A stretch of 64,000 nt of DNA from Clostridiaceae bacterium (GTDB lineage Bacteria > Bacillota > Clostridia > Lachnospirales > Lachnospiraceae). The stretch is taken from the NCBI GenBank assembly GCA_910575795.1, contig CAJTGE010000020.1, positions 32,343 to 96,342 of the forward strand. The letters run 5' to 3'. The notes beneath the pieces are model-generated. The model had not been told where the DNA came from. It saw only the letters and a program-made list of their open reading frames with translations, and searched no databases. Of this stretch, positions 41,676 through 50,536 are shown one piece after another; the first letter of the stretch is position 1; each line of letters starts with the position of its first letter. The translations under genes were made by a program, and so were the position numbers.

Positions 41676-41786
41676 ATGAAAAAGAATATTATTTCGATAG
41701 CTTTGTGTGGCACTGTATTTGAAACTATGATATGCTTCCCTTTTCACTGGCCCGTTGAAATGTTTACAATATACCAGATGTTATGA
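41676..41786 (+). CDS. Possible 36-residue secreted or membrane peptide
   Basis: The frame starts MKKNIISIALCGTVFETMIC, a Lys-rich start followed by a hydrophobic stretch like a signal peptide, and ends with PFHWPVEMFTIYQML. It lies 64 bases after the -10 of the triple-repeat promoter. AAGGAG is about 25 bases upstream, too far for a normal ribosome site. It may be a short peptide or the start of a decayed membrane-protein gene. Confidence 0.25.
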   Translation: MKKNIISIALCGTVFETMICFPFHWPVEMFTIYQML

Positions 41787-41804
41787 CTCATAATATACTT
41801 TTAT

Positions 41805-42017
41805 ATGCAGACTTTCTTATTACATAAAAAGTGCTATAGCAGATTGAGAACGAATGGTTTTGCGGCTATAGGTATAGTCTGTGGTATGTTTGTTAAAGTT
41901 CTGCAGGATTTTGGACAAGCTTCCATGAAGCAATATTTAGATATGAAAAGCATGGTCGTTTATGTATTGATTGTATTGCTGCTAATCAACATCGAATTAT
42001 CTTTTTTGCACAGGTAG
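41805..42017 (+). CDS. Possible 70-residue membrane protein
   Basis: The frame encodes one or two hydrophobic segments (FAAIGIVCGMFVKVLQDFG; MVVYVLIVLLLINIELSFL) and no recognised family. There is no good ribosome site before its start, and it follows the 36-residue frame in the same AT-rich region. Together they may be remains of one membrane-protein gene controlled by the triple-repeat promoter. Confidence 0.3.
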   Translation: MQTFLLHKKCYSRLRTNGFAAIGIVCGMFVKVLQDFGQASMKQYLDMKSMVVYVLIVLLLINIELSFLHR

Positions 42018-42169
42018 GAGGCTGCAATTCAGAGAAATTATAGGCTGTAGGTAAAATGGGACGAAATTGGAACCGAAATGAAACCACATTGCATTTCCTG
42101 AAGAATTGACTTGCAATTTCAAATGTTTTATAATGGTATCATCAGATTTCTGAATCAACGGGTTCACGG

Positions 42170-42200
42170 AGAGCAGCTTTTCATAGGGCTGCTCTTTTTG
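42170..42200 (+). terminator. Terminator/attenuator hairpin before the S1-domain gene
   Basis: AGAGCAGC (42170-42177) pairs with GCTGCTCT (42188-42195), followed by TTTTG. It lies 65 bases before the next start, within a probable leader, so attenuation is possible. Confidence 0.6.
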
Positions 42201-42264
42201 TGTTTTCAGGCAGTTTTTGGAGAATCCGGGGAATCGGAATGAAAAAAAGAAAGGTGGTATGCCC

Positions 42265-43230
42265 ATGAAGGAAGAAAGTAAAAGCCGTGTGGCGGTGGGA
42301 GTGCAGGAAGGCGTTGTACGCTCCAGGAGCCGTCCGGCGGGGATTCTGACTGTGGACGCAGGGGGCGCTGCGGCAGAGGCGAAGAACCAGGATGAGCTGG
42401 TGTGGCATGAGTTGATGAATGCCCAGAGGACAAGGAAGATTCTGTCCGGGCCTTTAAGCGGGATTGAGAGGCTGGAGGGCGGCTGGGTGGTGGCTGTGAT
42501 CTACTACAAAGGCTGCCGGGTTCTGATTCCTATGGAGGAGATGATGATTAACCTGGAAGGGGACGGAAGGGAAAACTCTGATCTGGTGAACCGGCAGACC
42601 AGGCTTGCCAACAACATGCTGGGGGCGGAACTGGACTTTATTGTCCGGGATCTGGACGAGGGAACCGGCAGTGTGGCGGCTTCCAGGAGGGAGGCTATGC
42701 TTCGGAAGCGGCAGCAGTTGTATCTGCCTTCCCAGGACGGACCGCCTATGATCATGCCGGGGCGTGTGGTGGAGGCCAGGGTGATCGCCGTGGCTCCCAA
42801 GGCGGTCCGGCTGGAGGTGTTTGGCATTGAGTGTTCTTTAAAGGCTAGGGATATGACCTGGGAATGGCTGTCGGATGCCAATGAGAAGTTTGCCACAGGG
42901 GATGTGGTGAATGTCATGGTAAAGAAGATTTCCGGGGATTCGGTTGAGGCCATGAAGGTGGAGGTCAGCGCCAGGGAAGCTAAGGCCAATGTCAATAAGG
43001 AGAACCTAATGCGGCTTAAGAAGCAGGGGAAGTATGTGGGGAAGGTGACAGATGTTTACCGGGGAACCTTCTTTCTCTGCCTGAACTGCCGGGTCAATGC
43101 GGTGGCCCACTCCTGCAACACGGCAAGTCTGCCTGGGCAGGGGGATGAAGTGGGATTTCTGGTGACCAGGATCAATGAGGAGAGGGAGGTGGCCGAAGGG
43201 ATCATTACCAGGATTATTAAGCGGGGATAA
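42265..43230 (+). CDS. S1 RNA-binding domain protein of mobile-element type
   Basis: This 321-residue protein has two S1-like OB-fold segments in its C-terminal half: [20 protein letters not shown] with [10 protein letters not shown], and [19 protein letters not shown] with [13 protein letters not shown]. The N-terminal third ([22 protein letters not shown], [19 protein letters not shown]) is conserved in element-borne homologues as I recall them. It probably binds RNA or single-stranded nucleic acid. ATG 42265 is 7 bases after AAGGTGG; ATG 42259 is in frame but too close. A cold-shock gene follows. Confidence 0.8.
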   Translation: MKEESKSRVAVGVQEGVVRSRSRPAGILTVDAGGAAAEAKNQDELVWHELMNAQRTRKILSGPLSGIERLEGGWVVAVIYYKGCRVLIPMEEMMINLEGDGRENSDLVNRQTRLANNMLGAELDFIVRDLDEGTGSVAASRREAMLRKRQQLYLPSQDGPPMIMPGRVVEARVIAVAPKAVRLEVFGIECSLKARDMTWEWLSDANEKFATGDVVNVMVKKISGDSVEAMKVEVSAREAKANVNKENLMRLKKQGKYVGKVTDVYRGTFFLCLNCRVNAVAHSCNTASLPGQGDEVGFLVTRINEEREVAEGIITRIIKRG

Positions 43231-43351
43231 GATTAGGGAAAGGGCAGGTTTTTCGGGACTTATGGGGTTTGGAAAATCTGTCTTTTTCTGTGCAGTGAAG
43301 CAGAAAACGAAATTTAACAATAAAATAATTTTTGAGAGGAGAACTTGTCAT

Positions 43352-43834
43352 ATGGAAATGAGAGGAATTGTAAAGTGGTTTGATGTGAGAAAGGGTTTCG
43401 GATTTATTACGGATGAGGAGGGCATGGATTATTTCGTCCATTATTCGGAGATTCAGAGGGAAGGATTTAAGAAGCTCCGTGACGGTCAGACCGTGTCCTT
43501 TATGCCTGGAGAGGATGAAAAGGGACGGTGCCTTGCCAGGTTTGTATCTGTGGCGGAAGAATCCGGAGAGGAAGGACTGGGGACCGGGGAAAGCAGTGGA
43601 GACGGAGAAGCGGTGGCATATGGCAGCGGCCAGAATACGGGAGAACCGGGATGGGAAGATGCGGAACTTGAAGGATTAGGGACAGAAGATCAGGGAACAG
43701 AAGGGCCAGGCATGGAAGATGAGGCCGAAGGACTGGAAGGGAGTGAGAGCGAAAAGGCAAAGGGAGACAGGGGCGGCAGACGGAAAGCCAGGGCAGAGGA
43801 TAAGGATGTCGAAAATACGGAGGAGACGGCATGA
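43352..43834 (+). CDS. Cold-shock domain protein with long acidic tail
   Basis: This 160-residue protein has a cold-shock domain at residues 1-68 ([20 protein letters not shown] with the RNP1-like KGFGFI, and YFVHYSEIQ as RNP2-like) and a tail of about 90 residues rich in Gly, Glu and Asp that ends in a basic stretch ([11 protein letters not shown]). Ordinary cold-shock proteins are about 66 residues, so the tail is unusual. GAGAGGAG precedes ATG 43352. It follows the S1 gene and overlaps the next start, so two RNA-binding proteins sit in one unit. Confidence 0.88.
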   Translation: MEMRGIVKWFDVRKGFGFITDEEGMDYFVHYSEIQREGFKKLRDGQTVSFMPGEDEKGRCLARFVSVAEESGEEGLGTGESSGDGEAVAYGSGQNTGEPGWEDAELEGLGTEDQGTEGPGMEDEAEGLEGSESEKAKGDRGGRRKARAEDKDVENTEETA

Positions 43835-45066
43835 GGCCGGTGATACGCATGAAAAGGAAGCAGGCGCTGGCGGCGGTTTTTCTTACCTGTTCGGCGGTCA
43901 GTTTTCTTTTAGGGTTTTCTGCTCATGCGGAGACCAGGGAGGCAGACCGGTACAGGAAAGGGGACGGGCTGCAGGTGGAGACCGGGCTTTCCGATGGATT
44001 TGAGACCATGGGGTTTACCTGCCTGGATTCGGATTATCAGGGCGGATATCTGTTTGTGGCGGATGAGGTGATTCCTTATGCTCTTTCTGTTCGGTATGGA
44101 TTGGCGAACAATGATTATGGAACCTCTGATGTGAGGACCTGGCTGAACCAGTATTTTGCCGACACTCTTTCCGTGGCAGAGGAGCTTGCGGCGGTGAACC
44201 TGCCGGAGACCGGGGATTCGGTTTCGGACAAGGTGTTCTGTCTGTCCATAGATGAGGTGAAGAATCCGGTTTATAAGGAGATTGTCCGGAAGGTATGGAC
44301 ATCAAGGAGGGGAATGAGGTATTACTGGACACGCTCCAAGCGGGAGAATACTACCAACCAGGCGTATCTGGTGCAGTACAACGGGCATATTGCTTCCAGC
44401 CGGGTCTCTCTGACCGAAGTGGGAATCCGTCCGGCTTTTGTGCTTGGGAGAGAGAAGGCGGATACCGGGCAGGGAAAGATCTGGTATGAGGGGGATACTC
44501 AGGAGAGGGTGATTCACGGGAAGTCTTATACCTTCCGGTGTGTGGACCCTAACTACTGTGACGCAGGGATGAACAGGGCAGGGGCTTTGTTTCTGTGTGA
44601 TTCCATTATCGGCGGTGATGAGAGTGTGTTTGACGAAAATCACAATGGCTGGGAGGCTTCTGACTTGAGAGGCTGGCTTAAGGAGGGGCTGGCGGATTCG
44701 GAGGGGATTGCCAGGGCAGAGACTACGGCCGGGTATACTTATGCGGGGAAAAGTTCTGATTATATGATATCGGAGCGGAAGTTTACCAAACGGAAGCAGC
44801 CGGGAAGTAAAACGGAGGACACGTTGTTTTGCCTGTCTTTAGAGGAGGCAATTCGGTATGGGAATTATCTGTGGAAGATTAACGGGTCGGAGACGGATAA
44901 TTTTACCCTAGCAGGAAGCCATGTTATGGGCTACTGGCTGAGGACTCCGGCAGCCAGGGACGGGAAGCTGTGTTACGCGGTGACCTATGATGGGAGAGTG
45001 GCCCCGGAGCAGGTGGCCAATGACCGGATTGGGAACCGGCCTGCTTTTGTGGCAGTGCAGGAGTGA
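43831..45066 (+). CDS. Secreted DUF6273 protein with two domain copies
   Basis: The 411-residue protein starts with a signal peptide ([20 protein letters not shown], residues about 12-33) and has two similar domains of the DUF6273 type ([31 protein letters not shown], then again [33 protein letters not shown]). In each, the pattern of a replaced value, a W-containing loop and an RPAFVL/RPAFVA end ([18 protein letters not shown]) recurs. Function is unknown; such proteins sit near adhesins and wall proteins. The start overlaps the cold-shock stop (ATGA). Confidence 0.8.
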   Translation: MRPVIRMKRKQALAAVFLTCSAVSFLLGFSAHAETREADRYRKGDGLQVETGLSDGFETMGFTCLDSDYQGGYLFVADEVIPYALSVRYGLANNDYGTSDVRTWLNQYFADTLSVAEELAAVNLPETGDSVSDKVFCLSIDEVKNPVYKEIVRKVWTSRRGMRYYWTRSKRENTTNQAYLVQYNGHIASSRVSLTEVGIRPAFVLGREKADTGQGKIWYEGDTQERVIHGKSYTFRCVDPNYCDAGMNRAGALFLCDSIIGGDESVFDENHNGWEASDLRGWLKEGLADSEGIARAETTAGYTYAGKSSDYMISERKFTKRKQPGSKTEDTLFCLSLEEAIRYGNYLWKINGSETDNFTLAGSHVMGYWLRTPAARDGKLCYAVTYDGRVAPEQVANDRIGNRPAFVAVQE

Positions 45067-45338
45067 GCCTTCGGGCGTAAGAGTCCGGGGGTACATGATA
45101 ATAGATGAAGGAAATGGGCTGTCTTTTGAGGGCGGCTCATTTTCTTGCCTATTGAGAACCTGGTATGAAAGAATTGCCTGGACATTACTGAGAGTGTGCT
45201 AATGGTGTGGAACAATCGGCCTATAGAGGGTTATGGGGTGAGTGTGTGAGGCACCAAGATTGTGAGTGTTTCGGGACAAATTCTGGTTTCTGGGTTATCT
45301 GGGGCAGGAAAATAAAAAATAGAAAGTAAAAGGAGCAT

Positions 45339-48300
45339 ATGATGAAAAAGAGGACAAGATATCAGGCGGCGGTGCCGGCCTGGGTGTTAATTGCGGCTAT
45401 GGGCATGAGCCCGGTATTTTCAGCGGTGGGAATCACAGGAAATGGTGTTGTGTATGGAAGTGAGCTGGTTTCAGGAACAAGGGGTGTCTATGCCGGTGAG
45501 AATGTGGGGCAGGATGGGATTTTGGCAGGCAGTCTGCTGGGGTATAGTGACAGCGGTAGCGACAGAGAAGGAGAATGGGAAAAGGAAAGCGGCAGAAGTC
45601 CGGAGTGGAAGAATCTGGTGAGGATTGCCACGCCTTCCCAGGCGGAACCTAAGACGGGAGCCGGACAGGAAGGGGAACCGGATGAAAAGGAGGCCTTGGA
45701 CGGTACAGGGGAGAGGATTCGTGGTTCTGCTGTTTTTGACAGTTCTTATAAAAAGGCGGCAAAGGAACTGGAATCAGAGACAGAACTTCGGGTGGCAACA
45801 GCTTCTAATGCCGTGATGTCGCTCCGCAGGGCCAGTATCTGGGGCGGCATGGAGATGAGCGACCATTTTGACGGGGAAGGAACCAAGGAGAATCCCTATC
45901 AGATCAACTCCGCCAAGGATTTAAAGCTCCTGGCCTACAACGTGGCCAATGAGGAAGTGGACGGGTATGAAGGGTGTTATTTCACTCTGTCCAGGGATAT
46001 TTCCTTAAGCGATTCGGCCTTATGGCTGCCCATTGGATATTTTACGGAATTGGGGGATTCGGAACCGAAGCCATTTAAGGGAAATTTTGACGGCCAGGGA
46101 TACCGGGTGTACAATCTGAAGATCAGTGATACGACCCAGGATTATGCGGGGCTTTTTGGGAGCCTTCATGGGGCCACGGTTGAGAATCTGGTGGTGGACG
46201 GCCAGGTGAATGCCCGCAGCAAGGCAGGGATTCTGGCCGGGGAAAGTAATGACAGCACAATCCGAAACTGTAATGTGAAGGGGCAGGTTCGGGGAACCGG
46301 TGTTATGGGCGGTGTTGTGGGGGAGGCCTATGATAGCGCGATTCTGGAGTGTGTCAATACAGCGGGGGTTTTGGGTGGTACGGATACCAGCGGAAGCCAG
46401 GAGGCATTTGCAGGGGGAATCTGCGGGTCGGCCAGAGGTTCCTTTATCAGTGACTGCACCAGTGATACCACGGACAGCTACAGCGCCCTGTATTCGGAAG
46501 GGTATGTAGGGGGTATTGCGGGAAATATTTATGAGACGGAGGTGTACAACTCCTATGTGGAAGGCAAGGTGGGAAGCACTTCTGCGGATTACATCGGAGG
46601 TTTGGTTGGAAGGCTCCAGAGCGGCCAAGTGAAGAACGGGAGGTTTGCGGGAACCATTGGGGCTTCTACTTCCAGTACCTTGAAGACAGCGGGGCTGTTT
46701 GTGGGATTTATTGAGAGTGGGACGGTGGAATTGGGGGATGACCTGGCCTATCTGTATACGGACAGTGAGGACAAGTATTCCCTGAATCCGTTTGGGAACA
46801 AGCTGACGCCCCAGATTCGTCTGGAACACCATATTGGGGCTTATTATTCTAACCAGAGGGATTTTAGCCTTTATCAGATGGGGGGATTTACCAAGCAGAC
46901 CAGCCGGTATTTTTATGAGGAGCTGGAGGAAGGGGTTCTGGGAATTGGGAAAGAGAATGTCCACCATGTGGCCCCAAGCAAGACGGGGGACCCGGTAAGG
47001 GGATATCTGGTGTCTATTCCTGCCATTGACCATGGGAAGCTTTCGATTTTGGAGGCGCAGAATAACTTTGCTAAAGAGATTGACTGGGCTAATCCTGGGG
47101 CAGTGGCAGCGGGGACCAAGGTTCTGGTGTATACAAGCCCGGTGAATCAGGGGGAGGCGGAGCCGCCGGTTTACTATGAACTGGTGCCGGATTCTTTGAT
47201 GTGGACGGCGGATGATTTTGACACGAAGGAGCTGATTCCTGCCAATGCTTCGGAGGTGGCATTTACTATGCCGGAGGAGAACATTACCATTTCGGCTCAG
47301 TATCGTGCCATGACGAATGGCGTGGTGCTGGACAAGGGGGAACTGGTCTTTGAGGTGGAGCAGATTCGGAACGGTTCCCGGTGGAATCCCCAGATCGGCT
47401 GGAAGGTGACGGACCCGCAGAGGCTGACCGCTGCCATTATTCCAGATTCGGCGGCTAATAAGAACGTGGTCTGGAATGTGAAGGATACGGATGGTTCTTC
47501 CACAGATATCATCAAGGTGGATGAGAATGGGGAGGTATCTGTCAATCAGTCGGCCAAATGGATTCAGGAACTGATTAAGGCCGGGGTGGCCAATCAGGAA
47601 TTGTATCCGTCTAAGAAGATTACTACGGAAGCAAAGGATTATGCCACAGTGACCGTGACAACGGAGGCAGGGCAGAAAAGGGCAAGCGCGTTTGTGACGG
47701 TGGATTTTAAGATCACGGATGATACGGTGGTTCCGGTGGCGGATGTGAAGCTGGACCAGGCGGAACTGGCTTTTGAGATTACCAGAACTCTGGAGGGGGA
47801 CCGGAGGAATCCGAAGGAAAGTTATACGGTTACTCCTTCCAGGCGGTTGTATGAAACTATTTCGCCGGAGTATGCGGATAATAAGGAAGTGATCTGGAGC
47901 CCAGGGGATTCGGATGTGCTGCGTGTGGACCAGGAGGGCATGGTGAGCGCCAGGGAGAATGCCAAGTGGATTAGGGATCTGATTGAGGCGGAGAAGGAGA
48001 AGAACAAGGAGAATCCGTATGCGAAACAGGAGGCGGCGGGCAGCCGGTCGTCTTATGTGACGGTTACGACAAAAGACGGGGAGAAGCAGGCAGTGTGTGC
48101 GGTGAATCTGTCTTTTAAGACTGTGGACCGGACGGTGGTTCGTGTGGAGAAGTTGTCGGTAAATCAGGCGGAGTTGAAGTTTTCTGTGGAGAAGGTTCTG
48201 ACCGGGAGCAGGACTAGTCCCAAGGTTGAGTACAAGGTGACAGAGGCTCAGAGGATCGGGGCTGTGGTGGCGCCGGCAGAGGCCCAGAACAAGGCGGTGA

Positions 48301-49025
48301 AATACAGTGTGACGGACAGTACAGTGGCTGCGGTTTCGGAAGACGGTATGGTGACGGTTAAGCGGGACGGCAAATGGATTCAGGATCTGGAGGCTAAGGA
48401 CGCTGCCAATCTGGCAAAGAACCGTTATGCCTTGTCTACGGCGGCCGGGAGCAGGGAGACCGTGGTGACGGTGACTGCGGAGGATGGACAGAAGACGGCC
48501 CAGTGTAAGGTGAAGGCGGAGTTTAAGACGACAGACCAGACTACACGTCCCGGCACTTCTTCCGGAGGCAGTTCAGGAGGAAGCTCCGGAGGGAGTTCTT
48601 CTGGGGGAGGTTCCGGCAGTTCTTATAGAGGATCGTCAACTGCGTCAGGCGGTCCGGGGGCTGTGGGACAGACACAGGGGAGCTGGAAGCAGGATTCTAC
48701 AGGCTGGTGGTATCAGTATCAGGACGGAAGCTATCCGAAGGCCTGCTGGAAGCAGTTAAGCTATAATGGCGTGCTGGAGTGGTATCATTTTGATGACTGT
48801 GGGTATATGGAGACAGGGTGGTTTACGGATACGGACAAGCATGTGTATTACTTGAATCCTGTGAGTGATGGCACGAAGGGGCGTATGGTTACGGGGTGGA
48901 ACCTGATTGAAGGGAAATGGTATTATTTTAATACGGTTTCTGACGGGACCAGGGGAGCCATGTTTGTGAACCGTAAGACGCCGGACGGGTATCAGGTGGA
49001 CGGGAAGGGGGTGTGGGTGCAGTAA
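45339..49025 (+). CDS. Large secreted GLUG/Ig-like protein with C-terminal cell-wall-binding repeats
   Basis: The 1228-residue surface protein has a signal peptide (residues about 1-35), a variable linker with VRIATPSQAE and RVATASNAVM, then a GLUG-type beta-helix region (about 185-500; DYAGLFGSLHGATVENLVVD and similar repeats), an InlB-type repeat (to about 650), and three copies of a ~130-residue Ig-like domain starting VVLDKGELVFEVEQ, VKLDQAELAFEITR and KLSVNQAELKFSVEK. A Ser/Gly linker (about 1060-1100) leads to cell-wall-binding repeats (STGWWYQYQDGSYPK, KWYYFNTVSDGT) ending in TPDGYQVDGKGVWVQ. It should sit on the cell surface as adhesin or scaffold. AAAGGAG precedes ATG 45339/45342. 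Confidence 0.85.
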   Translation: MMKKRTRYQAAVPAWVLIAAMGMSPVFSAVGITGNGVVYGSELVSGTRGVYAGENVGQDGILAGSLLGYSDSGSDREGEWEKESGRSPEWKNLVRIATPSQAEPKTGAGQEGEPDEKEALDGTGERIRGSAVFDSSYKKAAKELESETELRVATASNAVMSLRRASIWGGMEMSDHFDGEGTKENPYQINSAKDLKLLAYNVANEEVDGYEGCYFTLSRDISLSDSALWLPIGYFTELGDSEPKPFKGNFDGQGYRVYNLKISDTTQDYAGLFGSLHGATVENLVVDGQVNARSKAGILAGESNDSTIRNCNVKGQVRGTGVMGGVVGEAYDSAILECVNTAGVLGGTDTSGSQEAFAGGICGSARGSFISDCTSDTTDSYSALYSEGYVGGIAGNIYETEVYNSYVEGKVGSTSADYIGGLVGRLQSGQVKNGRFAGTIGASTSSTLKTAGLFVGFIESGTVELGDDLAYLYTDSEDKYSLNPFGNKLTPQIRLEHHIGAYYSNQRDFSLYQMGGFTKQTSRYFYEELEEGVLGIGKENVHHVAPSKTGDPVRGYLVSIPAIDHGKLSILEAQNNFAKEIDWANPGAVAAGTKVLVYTSPVNQGEAEPPVYYELVPDSLMWTADDFDTKELIPANASEVAFTMPEENITISAQYRAMTNGVVLDKGELVFEVEQIRNGSRWNPQIGWKVTDPQRLTAAIIPDSAANKNVVWNVKDTDGSSTDIIKVDENGEVSVNQSAKWIQELIKAGVANQELYPSKKITTEAKDYATVTVTTEAGQKRASAFVTVDFKITDDTVVPVADVKLDQAELAFEITRTLEGDRRNPKESYTVTPSRRLYETISPEYADNKEVIWSPGDSDVLRVDQEGMVSARENAKWIRDLIEAEKEKNKENPYAKQEAAGSRSSYVTVTTKDGEKQAVCAVNLSFKTVDRTVVRVEKLSVNQAELKFSVEKVLTGSRTSPKVEYKVTEAQRIGAVVAPAEAQNKAVKYSVTDSTVAAVSEDGMVTVKRDGKWIQDLEAKDAANLAKNRYALSTAAGSRETVVTVTAEDGQKTAQCKVKAEFKTTDQTTRPGTSSGGSSGGSSGGSSSGGGSGSSYRGSSTASGGPGAVGQTQGSWKQDSTGWWYQYQDGSYPKACWKQLSYNGVLEWYHFDDCGYMETGWFTDTDKHVYYLNPVSDGTKGRMVTGWNLIEGKWYYFNTVSDGTRGAMFVNRKTPDGYQVDGKGVWVQ

Positions 49026-49165
49026 CATTATATCCAGCACTTTTCATTGGATTCTGTTTCATGTATAATTAGGTAAAGATCGCCTGATGAGTGCGGAGCT
49101 TTTTCGGGATATCTTAGATGGGCTTGTTTGAAGGCATGTGTGGTATTGCTTTAGGAGGAACGGTT

Positions 49166-49345
49166 ATGTCCAGGATAGAGGTGGCAAAAGAACTATACAA
49201 TATATGCAGGGATATGGACATAGAAGAGACTATGGAACTGGTGCTGAATGCTGAAACAGAGGAAGAGGGAGAGTTCTTCTCTTTGCTGAGTGATTTCATT
49301 TTGCAGAGGAAGCAGAGGGAAGTCATTGCCCGAAAGGAGTTTTAG
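49166..49345 (+). CDS. Small conserved-looking hypothetical protein (59 residues)
   Basis: The frame starts at ATG 49166 after TTAGGAGGAACGG, a strong ribosome site at good spacing, and encodes an amphipathic, acidic helix-rich protein (RIEVAKELYNICRDMDIEET, then LLSDFILQRKQREVIARKE). No membrane segment or known motif is seen. It resembles small proteins of mobile elements in general size and composition but I do not recognise a family. An in-frame ATG at 49118 lacks a ribosome site. Confidence 0.6.
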   Translation: MSRIEVAKELYNICRDMDIEETMELVLNAETEEEGEFFSLLSDFILQRKQREVIARKEF

Positions 49346-49496
49346 GGGAAGCGTGCTGTGAGCATTATGGTACTGTCAAAAATAGAATCGGTATAGTCAA
49401 GCCTATGAATAAAAGAGGAAAGTTCTGTATGGTCACATCAGGATTTTCCTTTTTTTAAGCTTAAGACTTGTGTAAGAAAATAAATCTGAAATGCCC

Positions 49497-49526
49497 TCGA
49501 CATTGAATGACCGGATTCGATATGAT
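49497..49526 (+). promoter_or_regulatory. Promoter of the transglutaminase gene
   Basis: TCGACA (49497-49502) and TATGAT (49521-49526) are 18 bp apart, 24 bases before the start codon. The short leader holds AGAAGGAGG. Confidence 0.55.
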
Positions 49527-49549
49527 GATTACAGAAGGAGGTGTTTTGC

Positions 49550-50440
49550 ATGAACAAAAGGAAATTATGGAGTCTGGTGATTCTTTGTCTGCTGGTGTTT
49601 GGGTGTCCAATATCTGTGTTTGCGGGAACCTTTGAGGAGACGTCTTCGGGATGGCGTTATCGGAAGGATGATGGGAATTATGCCAGGTCGGAGTGGGTTC
49701 TGGATCAGGGAGTGTATTATTATCTGGATGGGGACGGGATTATGATGGCGGATACTACCACGCCGGACGGGTATCTTGTAGGCGGGGATGGCAGCTGGGT
49801 GACGGAGAGGCAGGTTACGGGAGGGTACGTGAGAACGCCTTATGATAACTGTCCGTATTTTTATGACCCGAAGTGGCAGACGTTTATCTTTGATGAAACA
49901 ACAGATTATGCCGGGGTAAATGATACTCTGGTGATGTCGGCGGTCAGAGGAATTACTCCTGTTTCAGAGCTTTCCGAAAAGAATAAGGCCGTATATGAGG
50001 AAGTCTGCATGTTTTTGACCGGATTCGACTATGGAGCCAGTGATTATGAGAAGGCAAAGAAGGTTTATGAGGAGATCACAGGCAGGGCAGTCTATCATGA
50101 GGGAAAATATATGCAGGCGGATGATGAGGCATACAGTATCCTTGTTACAGGAACCGGAAAATGTGTTGGTTTTGCCAGGACCTATAAGCTGCTTGCTAAT
50201 GTGGTGGGCCTGAAATGTGGAATCCGGGAGGATGGAGCCCATATGTGGAATGCAGTTTATGTGGACGGAGAGGACATGGTGATTGATGCTTCTACCATTG
50301 GGACTTCTGCGGATTTTTACCTTGGGAGGCAGAAGGCGGAATGTCCGTATTGTGGGCATAAAAATACCTTCGGAAACCGGGAGACAGGGCGGCCTTGTGC
50401 AAACTGTGGGATTCAGATTCAGAATCCGAAATATAATTAA
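49550..50440 (+). CDS. Secreted transglutaminase-like protein with C-terminal zinc ribbon
   Basis: The 296-residue protein has a signal peptide (residues 1-24), an N-terminal cell-wall-binding-like region (SSGWRYRKDDGNYARSEW, YYYLDGDGIMMADTTTPDGY), then a transglutaminase-like core with Cys205 in TGTGKCVGFARTY, His231 in DGAHMWNAVYV and Asp246 in MVIDASTIG, the usual catalytic triad order. The end has two CxxC pairs (CPYCGHKNTFGN, CANCGIQ), a zinc ribbon not expected on an exported enzyme. It could crosslink or cleave peptides on the cell surface, possibly acting on the adhesin encoded next. ATG 49550 follows AGAAGGAGG. Confidence 0.83.
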   Translation: MNKRKLWSLVILCLLVFGCPISVFAGTFEETSSGWRYRKDDGNYARSEWVLDQGVYYYLDGDGIMMADTTTPDGYLVGGDGSWVTERQVTGGYVRTPYDNCPYFYDPKWQTFIFDETTDYAGVNDTLVMSAVRGITPVSELSEKNKAVYEEVCMFLTGFDYGASDYEKAKKVYEEITGRAVYHEGKYMQADDEAYSILVTGTGKCVGFARTYKLLANVVGLKCGIREDGAHMWNAVYVDGEDMVIDASTIGTSADFYLGRQKAECPYCGHKNTFGNRETGRPCANCGIQIQNPKYN

Positions 50441-50485
50441 ACCACTCCATGAAGTGGGGAATCAAAAAATAAAATATAGTGATTG

Positions 50486-50520
50486 GGCACATCTGCGGAC
50501 GTGGGTGTGCCTTTTCTTTT
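50486..50520 (+). terminator. Terminator-like hairpin between transglutaminase and adhesin genes
   Basis: GGCACA (50486-50491) pairs with TGTGCC (50506-50511), with TTTTCTTTT following. It lies directly before the adhesin start at 50537, so it either ends the upstream transcript or regulates entry into the adhesin gene. Confidence 0.55.
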
Positions 50521-50536
50521 GGAAATGAGGGAAAAT

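Larger units (their letters stand above)
41495..42169. other. 675-bp region without a convincing long gene
   Basis: This AT-rich stretch lies where xis/int would be expected. It contains the triple TTTGTTA site at 41567-41612 and two short frames listed separately (41676 and 41805). From about 42020 to 42170 nothing clear is seen apart from TATAAT near 42129, a possible -10 for the downstream S1-domain gene. Confidence 0.6.
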
